A DNA stretch of 64,000 nt from Oscillospiraceae bacterium. Lineage in GTDB: Bacteria; Bacillota; Clostridia; Oscillospirales; CAG-272. Under the pieces are notes generated by a model that did not search any database, was not told the DNA's origin, and saw only the letters and a list, made by a program, of their open reading frames with translations. Shown piece by piece: positions 27,023-34,916 of the stretch (the first letter of the stretch is position 1; each line of letters opens with the position of its first letter). The position numbers were made by a program, and so were the translations under genes. The stretch covers positions 17,637-81,636 of the forward strand of contig SVUA01000005.1 in NCBI GenBank assembly GCA_015063485.1. Reading direction: 5' to 3'.

Positions 27023-27568
27023 ATGAAAGAACTGTCACTTAATATTCTCGATGTAGCTAAAAATTCAGTGGTAGCGGGAGCAGAGAACGTAATAATTTCT
27101 TTGTTCACCGATGCTGACGGAATACTTACGCTTACTATCAAGGACGATGGCTGCGGTATGACAGAGGAAACGGTCAAAAACGTGACTGATCCCTTTTATA
27201 CCACCCGAACTACAAGAAAGGTAGGCATGGGGCTTCCTTTGCTGAAACTTGCGGCAGAACAGACGGGTGGATATCTTAAGCTTGAATCTTCAAAGGCTGA
27301 ACACGATCATGGAACAACGGTAATAGCGGTGTTTGATACAAAAAGCATTGACTTTATGCCGATTGGAGATATTATATCAACAATATGTATACTTATCGCG
27401 GGAAGCCCAGAGATAGATTTTGAGTTTTCTGATATTACAGATAAACGAGAAGTACGATTACATACGACTGAACTGAAGGCAGTTCTCGGTGAAGATATAT
27501 CTCTCGCAGAACCCGAAGTTCAAACGTGGATGTCGGAATATCTCAGTGAACAGTACAACGAACAGTAA
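27023..27568 (+). CDS. GHKL (histidine-kinase-type) ATPase of the hydrogenase cluster
   Basis: This 181-residue protein is a HATPase_c domain with an N-box-like ILDVAKNSVVAGA, G1 box DDGCGMT, FYTTR and G2 box GMGLPLLK. A short C-terminal extension follows (about residues 110-181). It has no sensor, membrane or HisKA domain. The family is regularly found between the NuoE- and NuoF-like hydrogenase genes. It may act as an ATP-dependent regulator or kinase on hydrogenase partners, which is inference. It begins 2 bases after hydC, so the two are probably coupled. Confidence 0.83.
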   Translation: MKELSLNILDVAKNSVVAGAENVIISLFTDADGILTLTIKDDGCGMTEETVKNVTDPFYTTRTTRKVGMGLPLLKLAAEQTGGYLKLESSKAEHDHGTTVIAVFDTKSIDFMPIGDIISTICILIAGSPEIDFEFSDITDKREVRLHTTELKAVLGEDISLAEPEVQTWMSEYLSEQYNEQ

Positions 27569-27605
27569 AAATAAAATAATCATAATATAAACGGAGGAAA
27601 AAATC

Positions 27606-27977
27606 ATGAAATCTTTGGCAGAACTTGCTGCTATCAGAGACAAAATGAAGGACAAAGTCGTTATCCGCGAAGGCGAAGGCGCTATCAGAGTAGTTGTTGG
27701 AATGGCAACTTGCGGAATAGCTGCGGGAGCAAGACCTGTTCTTAATGCTTTTGTTGATCAGGTGGCTAAATCCGGACTTTCCGAAAAGGTAACCGTATCC
27801 CAGACAGGATGTATTGGCGTATGCCAATACGAGCCCGTAGTTGAAATATTCGAGGACGGCAAGGAAAAGGTAACTTACGTAAAGCTTGACGCTGATAAGG
27901 CGGCAGAAATCGTTGAAAAGCATCTTAAGGGCGGTAAGATCGTAGAGGAATATACGATCGGCGCTTATAGCAAATGA
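27606..27977 (+). CDS. Thioredoxin-like 2Fe-2S ferredoxin-domain protein
   Basis: This 123-residue protein has the thioredoxin-fold ferredoxin pattern GMATCGIAAGA...QTGCIGVCQYEP. Only three cysteines are visible, against four in canonical [2Fe-2S] thioredoxin-like proteins, so the fourth ligand is either another residue or absent. It precedes the NuoF-like subunit and is a regular member of this operon type. It may add an electron-transfer step. GGAGG precedes the ATG, about 8 bases away. Confidence 0.85.
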   Translation: MKSLAELAAIRDKMKDKVVIREGEGAIRVVVGMATCGIAAGARPVLNAFVDQVAKSGLSEKVTVSQTGCIGVCQYEPVVEIFEDGKEKVTYVKLDADKAAEIVEKHLKGGKIVEEYTIGAYSK

Positions 27978-28004
27978 TTTGATTTAACGAAAGGAAAATA
28001 AACA

Positions 28005-29801
28005 ATGATTAGAACACATGTTTTGATTTGCGGCGGTACAGGTTGTACTTCTTCGAATAGCTTGAAGATTCAGGAAGCAATGAATAAAGAACTTGTCGCA
28101 CATGGACTTGAAAATGAAGTCAAGGTCGTACTTACGGGATGCTTTGGTCTTTGTGCTCTCGGTCCTATTATGATAGTATACCCCGAGGGAACTTTCTATA
28201 GCCAGGTTAAGCCCGAGGATGCTGCTGAGATCGTTGAAGAGCATTTCTTGAAGGGACGTCCTGTTGAAAGACTTGTTTATCACGAAGTAAATGATAAGGA
28301 CATTCATCACGCAACCTCTCTTTCCGAGACTGCTTTCTATAAGAAACAGAAGAGAGTTGCTCTTCGTAACTGCGGTGTTATCGATCCCGAGAATATCGAT
28401 GAGTACATAGCTATGGACGGTTACCAGGCTCTCGGTAAGGTTCTTACCGAGATGACTCCCGATGAAGTTATTCAAACCGTTCTTGATTCCGGACTTCGCG
28501 GACGCGGAGGCGGCGGATTCCCCACGGGTCTTAAGTGGAAGTTCGCTTCGGGTAACAGAGGAAACGTTAAGAAGTACGTTGCTTGTAACGCGGACGAGGG
28601 TGACCCCGGCGCGTTCATGGACCGTTCTATCCTCGAGGGAGACCCTCATGCTTTGATCGAGGCTATGGCTATCGCAGGTTACGCTATCGGTGCTGACGAA
28701 GGTTACGTATACGTTCGCGCGGAGTACCCGATCGCTATTCACCGTCTTGAGATCGCTATCAATCAGGCTCGTAAATACGGCCTCCTTGGTAAAGATATAT
28801 TCGGAACAGGCTTCAACTTCGATATCGAGCTTCGCTTCGGCGCGGGCGCATTCGTCTGCGGAGAAGAGACCGCTCTTATGACCTCTATCGAGGGACACAG
28901 AGGTGAGCCTCGTCCCCGTCCTCCTTTCCCCGCAGTAAAGGGTCTGTTTGGACAGCCTACCGTACTTAATAACGTTGAGACTTATGCTAACATTCCTCAG
29001 ATCATTCTCAAGGGCGTAGAGTGGTTCACTTCTATGGGAACAGAGAAGTCGAAGGGAACTAAGGTATTCGCTCTCGGCGGTAAGATCACCAACACCGGAC
29101 TTGTAGAAGTTCCTATGGGAACGACTCTCCGCGAAGTTATCGAGGAGATCGGTGGCGGTATTCCTAACGGCAAGACGTTTAAGGCAGCTCAGACCGGTGG
29201 TCCTTCCGGCGGTTGTATCCCCGCATCCTTGATAGATACTCCTATCGATTACGATAACCTTATCGCTATCGGCTCTATGATGGGTTCGGGCGGACTTATC
29301 GTTATGGACGAGGATACCTGTATGGTTGACCTTGCTCGCTTCTTCCTTGACTTTACCGTTGATGAGTCCTGCGGTAAATGTACTCCTTGCCGTGTAGGTA
29401 CAAAGAGACTTCTTGAGATCCTTGACAAGATCATCGCAGGTAACGGAGAAATGGAAGACCTTGACCGTCTTGAAGAGCTTTCAAACTATATCAAGAGCGC
29501 ATCTCTTTGCGGTCTTGGACAGACTGCTCCTAACCCCGTACTTTCGACGCTTCGTTACTTCAGAGACGAGTACATAGCTCATATCGTTGATAAGAAGTGT
29601 CCTGCGGGCGTATGTAAGAGTCTTCTCCAGTACACTATCGACCCCGATAAGTGTAAGGGTTGTACTCTTTGTGCAAGAAAGTGTCCTGTTAACGCTATCA
29701 GCGGTACTGTTAAGCAGCCTCACGTTATTGATCCTGCTAAGTGTATCAAGTGCGGCGCTTGTATGGAATCCTGCAAGTTCAAAGCAATCTACAAGAAGTA
29801 A
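28005..29801 (+). CDS. hydB: NuoF-like flavin subunit of the NAD-linked [FeFe]-hydrogenase (HydB)
   Basis: This 598-residue flavoprotein is homologous to complex I NuoF. It has an N-terminal thioredoxin-like 2Fe-2S domain (CGGTGC...GCFGLC). FMN binding is at GRGGGGFPTG (about residue 165), NADH binding at GAGAFVCGEETA (about 285) and a 4Fe-4S site at ESCGKCTPCR (about 450). Two C-terminal ferredoxin clusters follow (CKGCTLCARKC and CIKCGACMESC). It is the site of NAD(H) reaction, and in related enzymes of flavin-based electron bifurcation between NADH, ferredoxin and H2. Codon use is strongly biased (many GGT, GTT, CTT), consistent with high expression. hydA follows after 18 bases. Confidence 0.95.
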   Translation: MIRTHVLICGGTGCTSSNSLKIQEAMNKELVAHGLENEVKVVLTGCFGLCALGPIMIVYPEGTFYSQVKPEDAAEIVEEHFLKGRPVERLVYHEVNDKDIHHATSLSETAFYKKQKRVALRNCGVIDPENIDEYIAMDGYQALGKVLTEMTPDEVIQTVLDSGLRGRGGGGFPTGLKWKFASGNRGNVKKYVACNADEGDPGAFMDRSILEGDPHALIEAMAIAGYAIGADEGYVYVRAEYPIAIHRLEIAINQARKYGLLGKDIFGTGFNFDIELRFGAGAFVCGEETALMTSIEGHRGEPRPRPPFPAVKGLFGQPTVLNNVETYANIPQIILKGVEWFTSMGTEKSKGTKVFALGGKITNTGLVEVPMGTTLREVIEEIGGGIPNGKTFKAAQTGGPSGGCIPASLIDTPIDYDNLIAIGSMMGSGGLIVMDEDTCMVDLARFFLDFTVDESCGKCTPCRVGTKRLLEILDKIIAGNGEMEDLDRLEELSNYIKSASLCGLGQTAPNPVLSTLRYFRDEYIAHIVDKKCPAGVCKSLLQYTIDPDKCKGCTLCARKCPVNAISGTVKQPHVIDPAKCIKCGACMESCKFKAIYKK

Positions 29802-29819
29802 GAAAGGAGAATGGTGGAC

Positions 29820-31562
29820 ATGGAAAATATTAATGTTAAAATTAACGGCGTAAGCTATGCCGTACCGAATGGCTCCACGGTTCTTGAAGCCGCAAGAGCA
29901 GCGCAGATCGAAATTCCTACGCTCTGCTATCTTAAGGATATCAACGAGATAGGCGCGTGCCGTCTTTGCCTTGTTGAAGTTTCCGAAGGCGGAAGACCTT
30001 TTAGATTGGTTACCGCTTGCGTATATCCCGTAACAGAGGGAATGGAAATACTTACAAACACCCCCAGAATAAATCAGTCTCGTAAGACAAACCTCGAGCT
30101 TTTGCTCTCCAACCATGACCGTAAGTGCCTTTCTTGTGTACGCAGCACGACCTGCGAACTCCAGAAGCTTTGCAACGAATACGGTGTTGATGAGGAAGCT
30201 TTCAAGGGCGTTAAGAACGAATATCCTATTGATGACGCATCGCCCATTATCCGCGATAACAACAAGTGTATCCTTTGCCGCCGTTGCGTAGCAGCTTGCC
30301 GCAACGTTCAGGGCATTGGAGTTATCGGCGCTAATGACCGTGGATTTGATACTCATATCGGATCTGCATTTGAAGTTAAGCTTGCTGAAACCTCTTGTGT
30401 AAACTGCGGACAGTGTATCGTAGCTTGTCCTGTTGGCGCTCTTTACGAGAGAGACGATACCGATAAAGTAAGAGATGCTATCGCAGATCCTACCAAGCAC
30501 GTATTCGTATGTACCGCTCCTTCCGTACGCGCACAGATAGGTGAGTGCTTTGACTACGCTCCCGGAACCGATTGCGAGGGCAAGATGGTTGCAGCTCTTA
30601 AGCGTCTCGGATTTGACGGCGTTTACGACATGAACCTCACCGCTGACCTTACCATTATGGAGGAAGCAACCGAGTTCCTTGGCCGTGTTAAGAACGGCGG
30701 CGCACTTCCTATGATCACTTCTTGTTCGCCCGGTTGGATCAAGTACTGTGAGCATTACTATCCTGAATTCACTGAGAATCTTTCTACTTGTAAGTCTCCT
30801 CAGCAGATGTTCGGCGCAACTATAAAGACTTATTACGCACAGAAGATGGGCTGGAAGCCTGAGGATATCTTCTTCGTATCCGTAATTCCTTGTACCGCAA
30901 AGAAGTTTGAGGTAGGCAGACCCGGTCAGTCCGCAGCAGGTGTTCCCGACGTTGACGTTGCGATCACCACTCGTGAGCTTGGCAGAATGATCTCCAAGGC
31001 TGGTATCAACTTCAAGAACCTTGCGGACGAAGCTTTCGATAATCCTTTCGATATCGGTTCGGGTGCAGGTGCTATCTTTGGAGCGACCGGCGGCGTTATG
31101 GAGGCAGCTCTCCGTACGGCAGCAGAGGTTATTGAAGGTAAGCCTCTTGAGTCTCTTGACTTCAAGGAAGTTCGTGGTGTTGAAGGCGTTAAGCTTGCTT
31201 CTTATAAGCTTGGTGATATCGAGCTTAACGTTGCAGTTGCTTCGGGTACTGCAAACGCAAAGAAGGTTCTCGATGCAGTTAAGGCAGGCGAGCTCAACGT
31301 TCAGTTCATCGAGATCATGGCTTGTCCCGGCGGATGCGTAAACGGCGGAGGTCAGCCTTATCAGCCCGCAAGCGTTAGAATGACGACTGATCTTAAGTCT
31401 GTCAGAGCTGCGGTTCTGTATAACGATGACGTTAACTCCGACCTTCGTAAGTCTCATGAAAACTCTGCGGTTAAGAAGCTCTACGATGAGTTCTTCGGTG
31501 AGCCCAATAGCCATAAGGCACACGAGATCTTGCATACGCACTACGTAAAGCGCGGTCTTTAA
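29820..31562 (+). CDS. hydA: [FeFe]-hydrogenase catalytic subunit (HydA)
   Basis: This 580-residue catalytic subunit has an N-terminal 2Fe-2S domain (GACRLC), a His-Cys 4Fe-4S motif (HDRKCLSC), two 4Fe-4S clusters (CILCRRC, CVNCGQC), the H-cluster domain and a C-terminal small-subunit domain. L1 is TSCSPGW with Cys302 and Ser303. L2 is IPCTAKKFE with Cys358. L3 is MACPGGCVNGGGQP with Cys502 and Cys506. These positions are offset by exactly 3 from Clostridium pasteurianum CpI, so Ser303 aligns with Cys300, a ligand of the cubane. The ATG at 29820 is chosen because GGAG lies 10 bases upstream; the in-frame ATG at 29811 would leave only 1 base. A 15-bp terminator ends the operon. Confidence 0.95.
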   Translation: MENINVKINGVSYAVPNGSTVLEAARAAQIEIPTLCYLKDINEIGACRLCLVEVSEGGRPFRLVTACVYPVTEGMEILTNTPRINQSRKTNLELLLSNHDRKCLSCVRSTTCELQKLCNEYGVDEEAFKGVKNEYPIDDASPIIRDNNKCILCRRCVAACRNVQGIGVIGANDRGFDTHIGSAFEVKLAETSCVNCGQCIVACPVGALYERDDTDKVRDAIADPTKHVFVCTAPSVRAQIGECFDYAPGTDCEGKMVAALKRLGFDGVYDMNLTADLTIMEEATEFLGRVKNGGALPMITSCSPGWIKYCEHYYPEFTENLSTCKSPQQMFGATIKTYYAQKMGWKPEDIFFVSVIPCTAKKFEVGRPGQSAAGVPDVDVAITTRELGRMISKAGINFKNLADEAFDNPFDIGSGAGAIFGATGGVMEAALRTAAEVIEGKPLESLDFKEVRGVEGVKLASYKLGDIELNVAVASGTANAKKVLDAVKAGELNVQFIEIMACPGGCVNGGGQPYQPASVRMTTDLKSVRAAVLYNDDVNSDLRKSHENSAVKKLYDEFFGEPNSHKAHEILHTHYVKRGL

Positions 31563-31573
31563 TTAAAAATATT

Positions 31574-31618
31574 TTGCCACACGGTCGATTATTCGACCGT
31601 GTGGCAATTCTTTTTTTC
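31574..31618 (+). terminator. Terminator of the hydrogenase operon
   Basis: A perfect 15-bp stem (TTGCCACACGGTCGA with its complement), loop TTAT, then TTCTTTTTTT. Confidence 0.95.
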
Positions 31619-31669
31619 TTTTTTCCATAATATTATTTAATAGTTTATAGAAGAAAGAGAGGATATATC

Positions 31670-32860
31670 ATGCCAAAAAAATTAAAAAGTTTAGTTAGAA
31701 AGTTTCGGAGAATAAGTGCGTTTGTTTTGTCTGTCGTTATAATTGTTGGAGTTGCTATTATTCCGATAGAGGCACTTCCGTCCAATGAGGCGGAACAAGG
31801 CAATATGAGATTTAATTGCAGATCTGCATTATTGATGGAAGCAGAGACAGGGAAGGTCTTGTTTGAGCAGAATGCAGATGAAGCATTACCTCCTGCATCA
31901 GTCACGAAAATAATGACGCTTCTGCTCGTAATGGAGGCTATCGACAGCGGCAAGATAGGATATGCAGACATGGTCACCGCAAGTGCACATGCGTGTTCAA
32001 TGGGAGGCTCACAGATATATTTAAAAGAAGGTGAGCAGATGAGTGTTGAGGATATGCTAAAAAGCGTTGTAATAGCTTCGGCAAATGATGCGGCTGTTGC
32101 TCTTGCAGAGTACGTTTTGGGAACGGAAGAAGCGTTTGTGGCTCGTATGAATGAAAGGGCGAAGGAACTTGGCATGAGTTCCACAAATTTTGAAAATACT
32201 AACGGACTTGACGATACGGCAACGAATCATTTGATATCGGCGCGTGATATCGCTATTATGTCAAGGGAGCTTTTGAAGCACGAAAAGATAACGGAATATA
32301 GCTCTATTTGGATGGATACCATAAGAAACGGAGAGTTTGGACTAACGAATACAAATCGTTTAGTAAGATTTTATAAAGGCGCAACGGGACTTAAAACGGG
32401 CTCTACGTCAAAAGCGGGTTTTTGTATCAGCGCGACGGCCAAAAGAGATGGCGTGACGTTAATATGCGTTATTATGGGAGCAGAAAGCCGCGATATCAGA
32501 AATGCGGCAGCTACCTCTTTATTGGACTTTGGTTTTGCAAATTATGCATTGTTTGAAGATGCGCCGAAAACTATGGAAAAAATAAAGGTAAGAGGCGGAG
32601 TAGAAGCGGAGTGTGAAATTATAACAAAAGGATTTTCAGAGGTTATAAATAAATCCAATTTAGGTAAAATAGAAACGGTTACAGAGCTTCCTGAAAATTT
32701 AGAAGCACCTATAAAAAAGGGCGATGTAATAGGAAAAATAATTTATAAAATTAATGGAAATTATATAGGCGAAAGTCAAATTTTGGCTAATGAAAGTATA
32801 GAAAAAATTGATTTTTGGGGTGTTTTTAGGAGCGTTTTTATAAGAATGTCAATGTTATAA
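31670..32860 (+). CDS. D-alanyl-D-alanine carboxypeptidase (DacF/PBP5-like)
   Basis: This 396-residue low-molecular-weight penicillin-binding protein removes terminal D-alanine from peptidoglycan stem peptides outside the membrane. It has a basic N-terminus and signal/anchor helix (about residues 15-36). The active-site motifs are SVTK with Ser77, SAN near 138 and KTGST near 242. A beta-rich C-terminal domain ends in an amphipathic tail (FWGVFRSVFIRMSML) suited to membrane attachment. DacF in Bacillus is forespore-specific, but vegetative paralogues are common. GAGAGGA precedes the ATG. It is followed by pgi after 112 bases. Confidence 0.92.
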   Translation: MPKKLKSLVRKFRRISAFVLSVVIIVGVAIIPIEALPSNEAEQGNMRFNCRSALLMEAETGKVLFEQNADEALPPASVTKIMTLLLVMEAIDSGKIGYADMVTASAHACSMGGSQIYLKEGEQMSVEDMLKSVVIASANDAAVALAEYVLGTEEAFVARMNERAKELGMSSTNFENTNGLDDTATNHLISARDIAIMSRELLKHEKITEYSSIWMDTIRNGEFGLTNTNRLVRFYKGATGLKTGSTSKAGFCISATAKRDGVTLICVIMGAESRDIRNAAATSLLDFGFANYALFEDAPKTMEKIKVRGGVEAECEIITKGFSEVINKSNLGKIETVTELPENLEAPIKKGDVIGKIIYKINGNYIGESQILANESIEKIDFWGVFRSVFIRMSML

Positions 32861-32972
32861 AATTTAAAATAAAAATGTTATAAAAAAGTCACAATTTATT
32901 ATATAATTGTTATTAAAAATGTTGTATAATGAAATTCAAAATTTTTAGCAATGTTATGGGGGAAAAAGGGGA

Positions 32973-34313
32973 ATGACAGTCAGATTGAATGACACTTACA
33001 TGAAGCCGTTTGTGGATGAAAAAGAGTTGGCTTCTATTAAGGACGAGGTTCTTGATGCACACAAAAGCCTGCTTGCAGGTAACGGAGAAGGAAGCGATTT
33101 TCTCGGTTGGATAAACCTTCCGAATGATTATGACAAGGAAGAGTTTGAAAGGATCAAGAAGGCTTCGTTGAAGATCCGAAAGAGCTGTGATATTTTTATA
33201 GTTATCGGTATCGGCGGATCGTATCTCGGTGCACGCGCAGTGGTGGAGTTTTTAAAATCTCCGATGTATAATAATTTGAAAAAGGAAACCCCCGATATTT
33301 ATTTTTCGGGTTGTAATATAAGCGCACAGGCTCTTAACGACCTTCTTTCCATTTGTGAGGGTAAGGATATTTGTATCAACGTTATTTCTAAGTCGGGTAC
33401 GACTACCGAGCCAGCTGTTGCGTTCAGAGTGTTCCGTGAGCTTCTTGAAAAGAAATACGGTAAAGAGGGCGCAAAGGAAAGAATATTCGTAACCACCGAC
33501 AAGTGCAAGGGTACACTTAAAAAATTCGCGACCGAGGAAGGCTATGAGACCTTCGTCGTTCCTGATAATGTAGGCGGACGCTTCTCGGTTTTGACTGCGG
33601 TAGGTCTTTTGCCTATAGCTGTTTCGGGTATCGATATTTCCGCGCTTATGCAGGGTGCTTCTGATGCGGCGGAATTTTACACAAAGACCGATGATGTTGA
33701 TAAAAATGATGCTTTGAAATACGTAGCACTTCGTAACATAATGTATCGTCACGGTAAATCGACAGAGATACTCGTAAGCTACGAGCCTTACGCGACAATG
33801 TTTAACGAATGGTGGAAGCAGCTTTACGGTGAGAGCGAAGGAAAAGACGGTAAGGGGTTGTTTCCCGCGTCTGTTATCTTCTCTACCGATCTTCATTCGC
33901 TCGGACAGTTTATACAAGACGGAAGTCGTAATTTGTTCGAAACGATAGTTTCGGTAAAGGAACCAGATGAAAAATACGCAGTTCCTTATGATGAGGCGAA
34001 TGTAGATGGATTGAATTTCCTTGCAGGCGTTGATCTTAACGAGATCAATCAAAAAGCTATGAAGGGAACTATACTTGCTCATATCGACGGAGGCGCTCCT
34101 AACATTCTTATAGAGCTTAAGAAGAGAGATGAATATTCGCTTGGATATCTTTTGTACTTCTTTGAGTATGCTTGCGGTGTGTCTGGATACGTTCTCGGAG
34201 TAAATCCTTTCAACCAGCCTGGCGTAGAAGCGTATAAAAAGAATATGTTCGCGCTTCTTGGAAAACCCGGTTATGAGGCGGAAAAGAAGATTTTGGAAGA
34301 AAGATTAAAATAA
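32973..34313 (+). CDS. pgi: Glucose-6-phosphate isomerase
   Basis: This 446-residue enzyme interconverts glucose-6-phosphate and fructose-6-phosphate. Family motifs are [21 protein letters not shown] and [14 protein letters not shown], and the length is normal for the Firmicutes-type enzyme. The ATG at 32973 is preceded by GGGG only 2 bases away, so initiation may use the more distant GGGGG at about 32956; an ATG at 33000 is a less likely alternative. A TATAAT stands about 45 bases upstream without a good -35. It joins the Fru-6-P made by NagB to upper glycolysis. Confidence 0.95.
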   Translation: MTVRLNDTYMKPFVDEKELASIKDEVLDAHKSLLAGNGEGSDFLGWINLPNDYDKEEFERIKKASLKIRKSCDIFIVIGIGGSYLGARAVVEFLKSPMYNNLKKETPDIYFSGCNISAQALNDLLSICEGKDICINVISKSGTTTEPAVAFRVFRELLEKKYGKEGAKERIFVTTDKCKGTLKKFATEEGYETFVVPDNVGGRFSVLTAVGLLPIAVSGIDISALMQGASDAAEFYTKTDDVDKNDALKYVALRNIMYRHGKSTEILVSYEPYATMFNEWWKQLYGESEGKDGKGLFPASVIFSTDLHSLGQFIQDGSRNLFETIVSVKEPDEKYAVPYDEANVDGLNFLAGVDLNEINQKAMKGTILAHIDGGAPNILIELKKRDEYSLGYLLYFFEYACGVSGYVLGVNPFNQPGVEAYKKNMFALLGKPGYEAEKKILEERLK

Positions 34314-34337
34314 TTTTATATTTTTTCCAAATTACTC

Positions 34338-34366
34338 TTGAAAAATCCGATAAAATGTTATATAAT
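34338..34366 (+). promoter_or_regulatory. Promoter of the small P-loop gene
   Basis: TTGAAA, 17 bases, TATAAT, about 45 bases before the ATG. Confidence 0.75.
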
Positions 34367-34411
34367 AAATATGGGCATATAAAAGCTCAATAAAATTATC
34401 GGAGGTCCCGA

Positions 34412-34819
34412 ATGTTAAAGTTAATTATTGGCGTTAAAGGTACAGGAAAAACTAAGGCTCTTATCAGCATGGTCAACACGGCTGTCGACCATTCTCACGG
34501 CGATGTAGTTTGCATAGAAAAAGGCGTAAAGCTTCGCTATGACGTAAAATATCAGGCGAGACTAATTGATACCAATGAATATTTTGTTTCTGATGCACAG
34601 TCTCTTTATGGCTTCGTCGCAGGTATTTTTGCAAGCAACCATGACGTTACCGACTTGTTTATAGATTCTGCTCTTAAGATCTGTAACAACGATGCGGAAG
34701 CATTTGATATTTTTGTTGAAAAGACAAATACATTGGCAACCAAGCTCAATATCAATATAGTCATGACTTCTTCTATTCCCGTTGAAAACGCTTCTGAAAC
34801 TGTAAAGAAGTATATTTGA
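34412..34819 (+). CDS. Small P-loop protein of unknown function
   Basis: This 135-residue protein has a Walker A motif GVKGTGKT at residues 7-14, so it should bind a nucleotide. A hydrophobic strand near the C-terminus (INIVMTSS) could be a later core strand, but no clear Walker B aspartate pair is visible. It is far shorter than standard ATPases, although it has its own promoter, GGAGG site and terminator and is probably a real gene. I know of similar unnamed short proteins in Clostridia but no function. Confidence 0.75.
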   Translation: MLKLIIGVKGTGKTKALISMVNTAVDHSHGDVVCIEKGVKLRYDVKYQARLIDTNEYFVSDAQSLYGFVAGIFASNHDVTDLFIDSALKICNNDAEAFDIFVEKTNTLATKLNINIVMTSSIPVENASETVKKYI

Positions 34820-34840
34820 CATACCTAATTTTTATAGTTA

Positions 34841-34873
34841 AAAGCCTTCGGCGGATATTGCCGAAGGCTTTCT
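34841..34873. terminator. Terminator after the P-loop gene
   Basis: A perfect 12-bp stem AAAGCCTTCGGC/GCCGAAGGCTTT with a 7-base loop. The T-run is broken on the plus strand (TTTCTTC). Confidence 0.75.
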
Positions 34874-34916
34874 TCAAATCTTTATTGTTTACAAGAGTCG
34901 CATATAGAGGTTTATT

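Noticed and set aside
29481..31541. A 686-codon minus-strand frame opposite hydB/hydA
   Set aside because: A by-product of strong codon bias in highly expressed hydrogenase genes. Its product is unlike any known protein and is Cys/Ser-rich.
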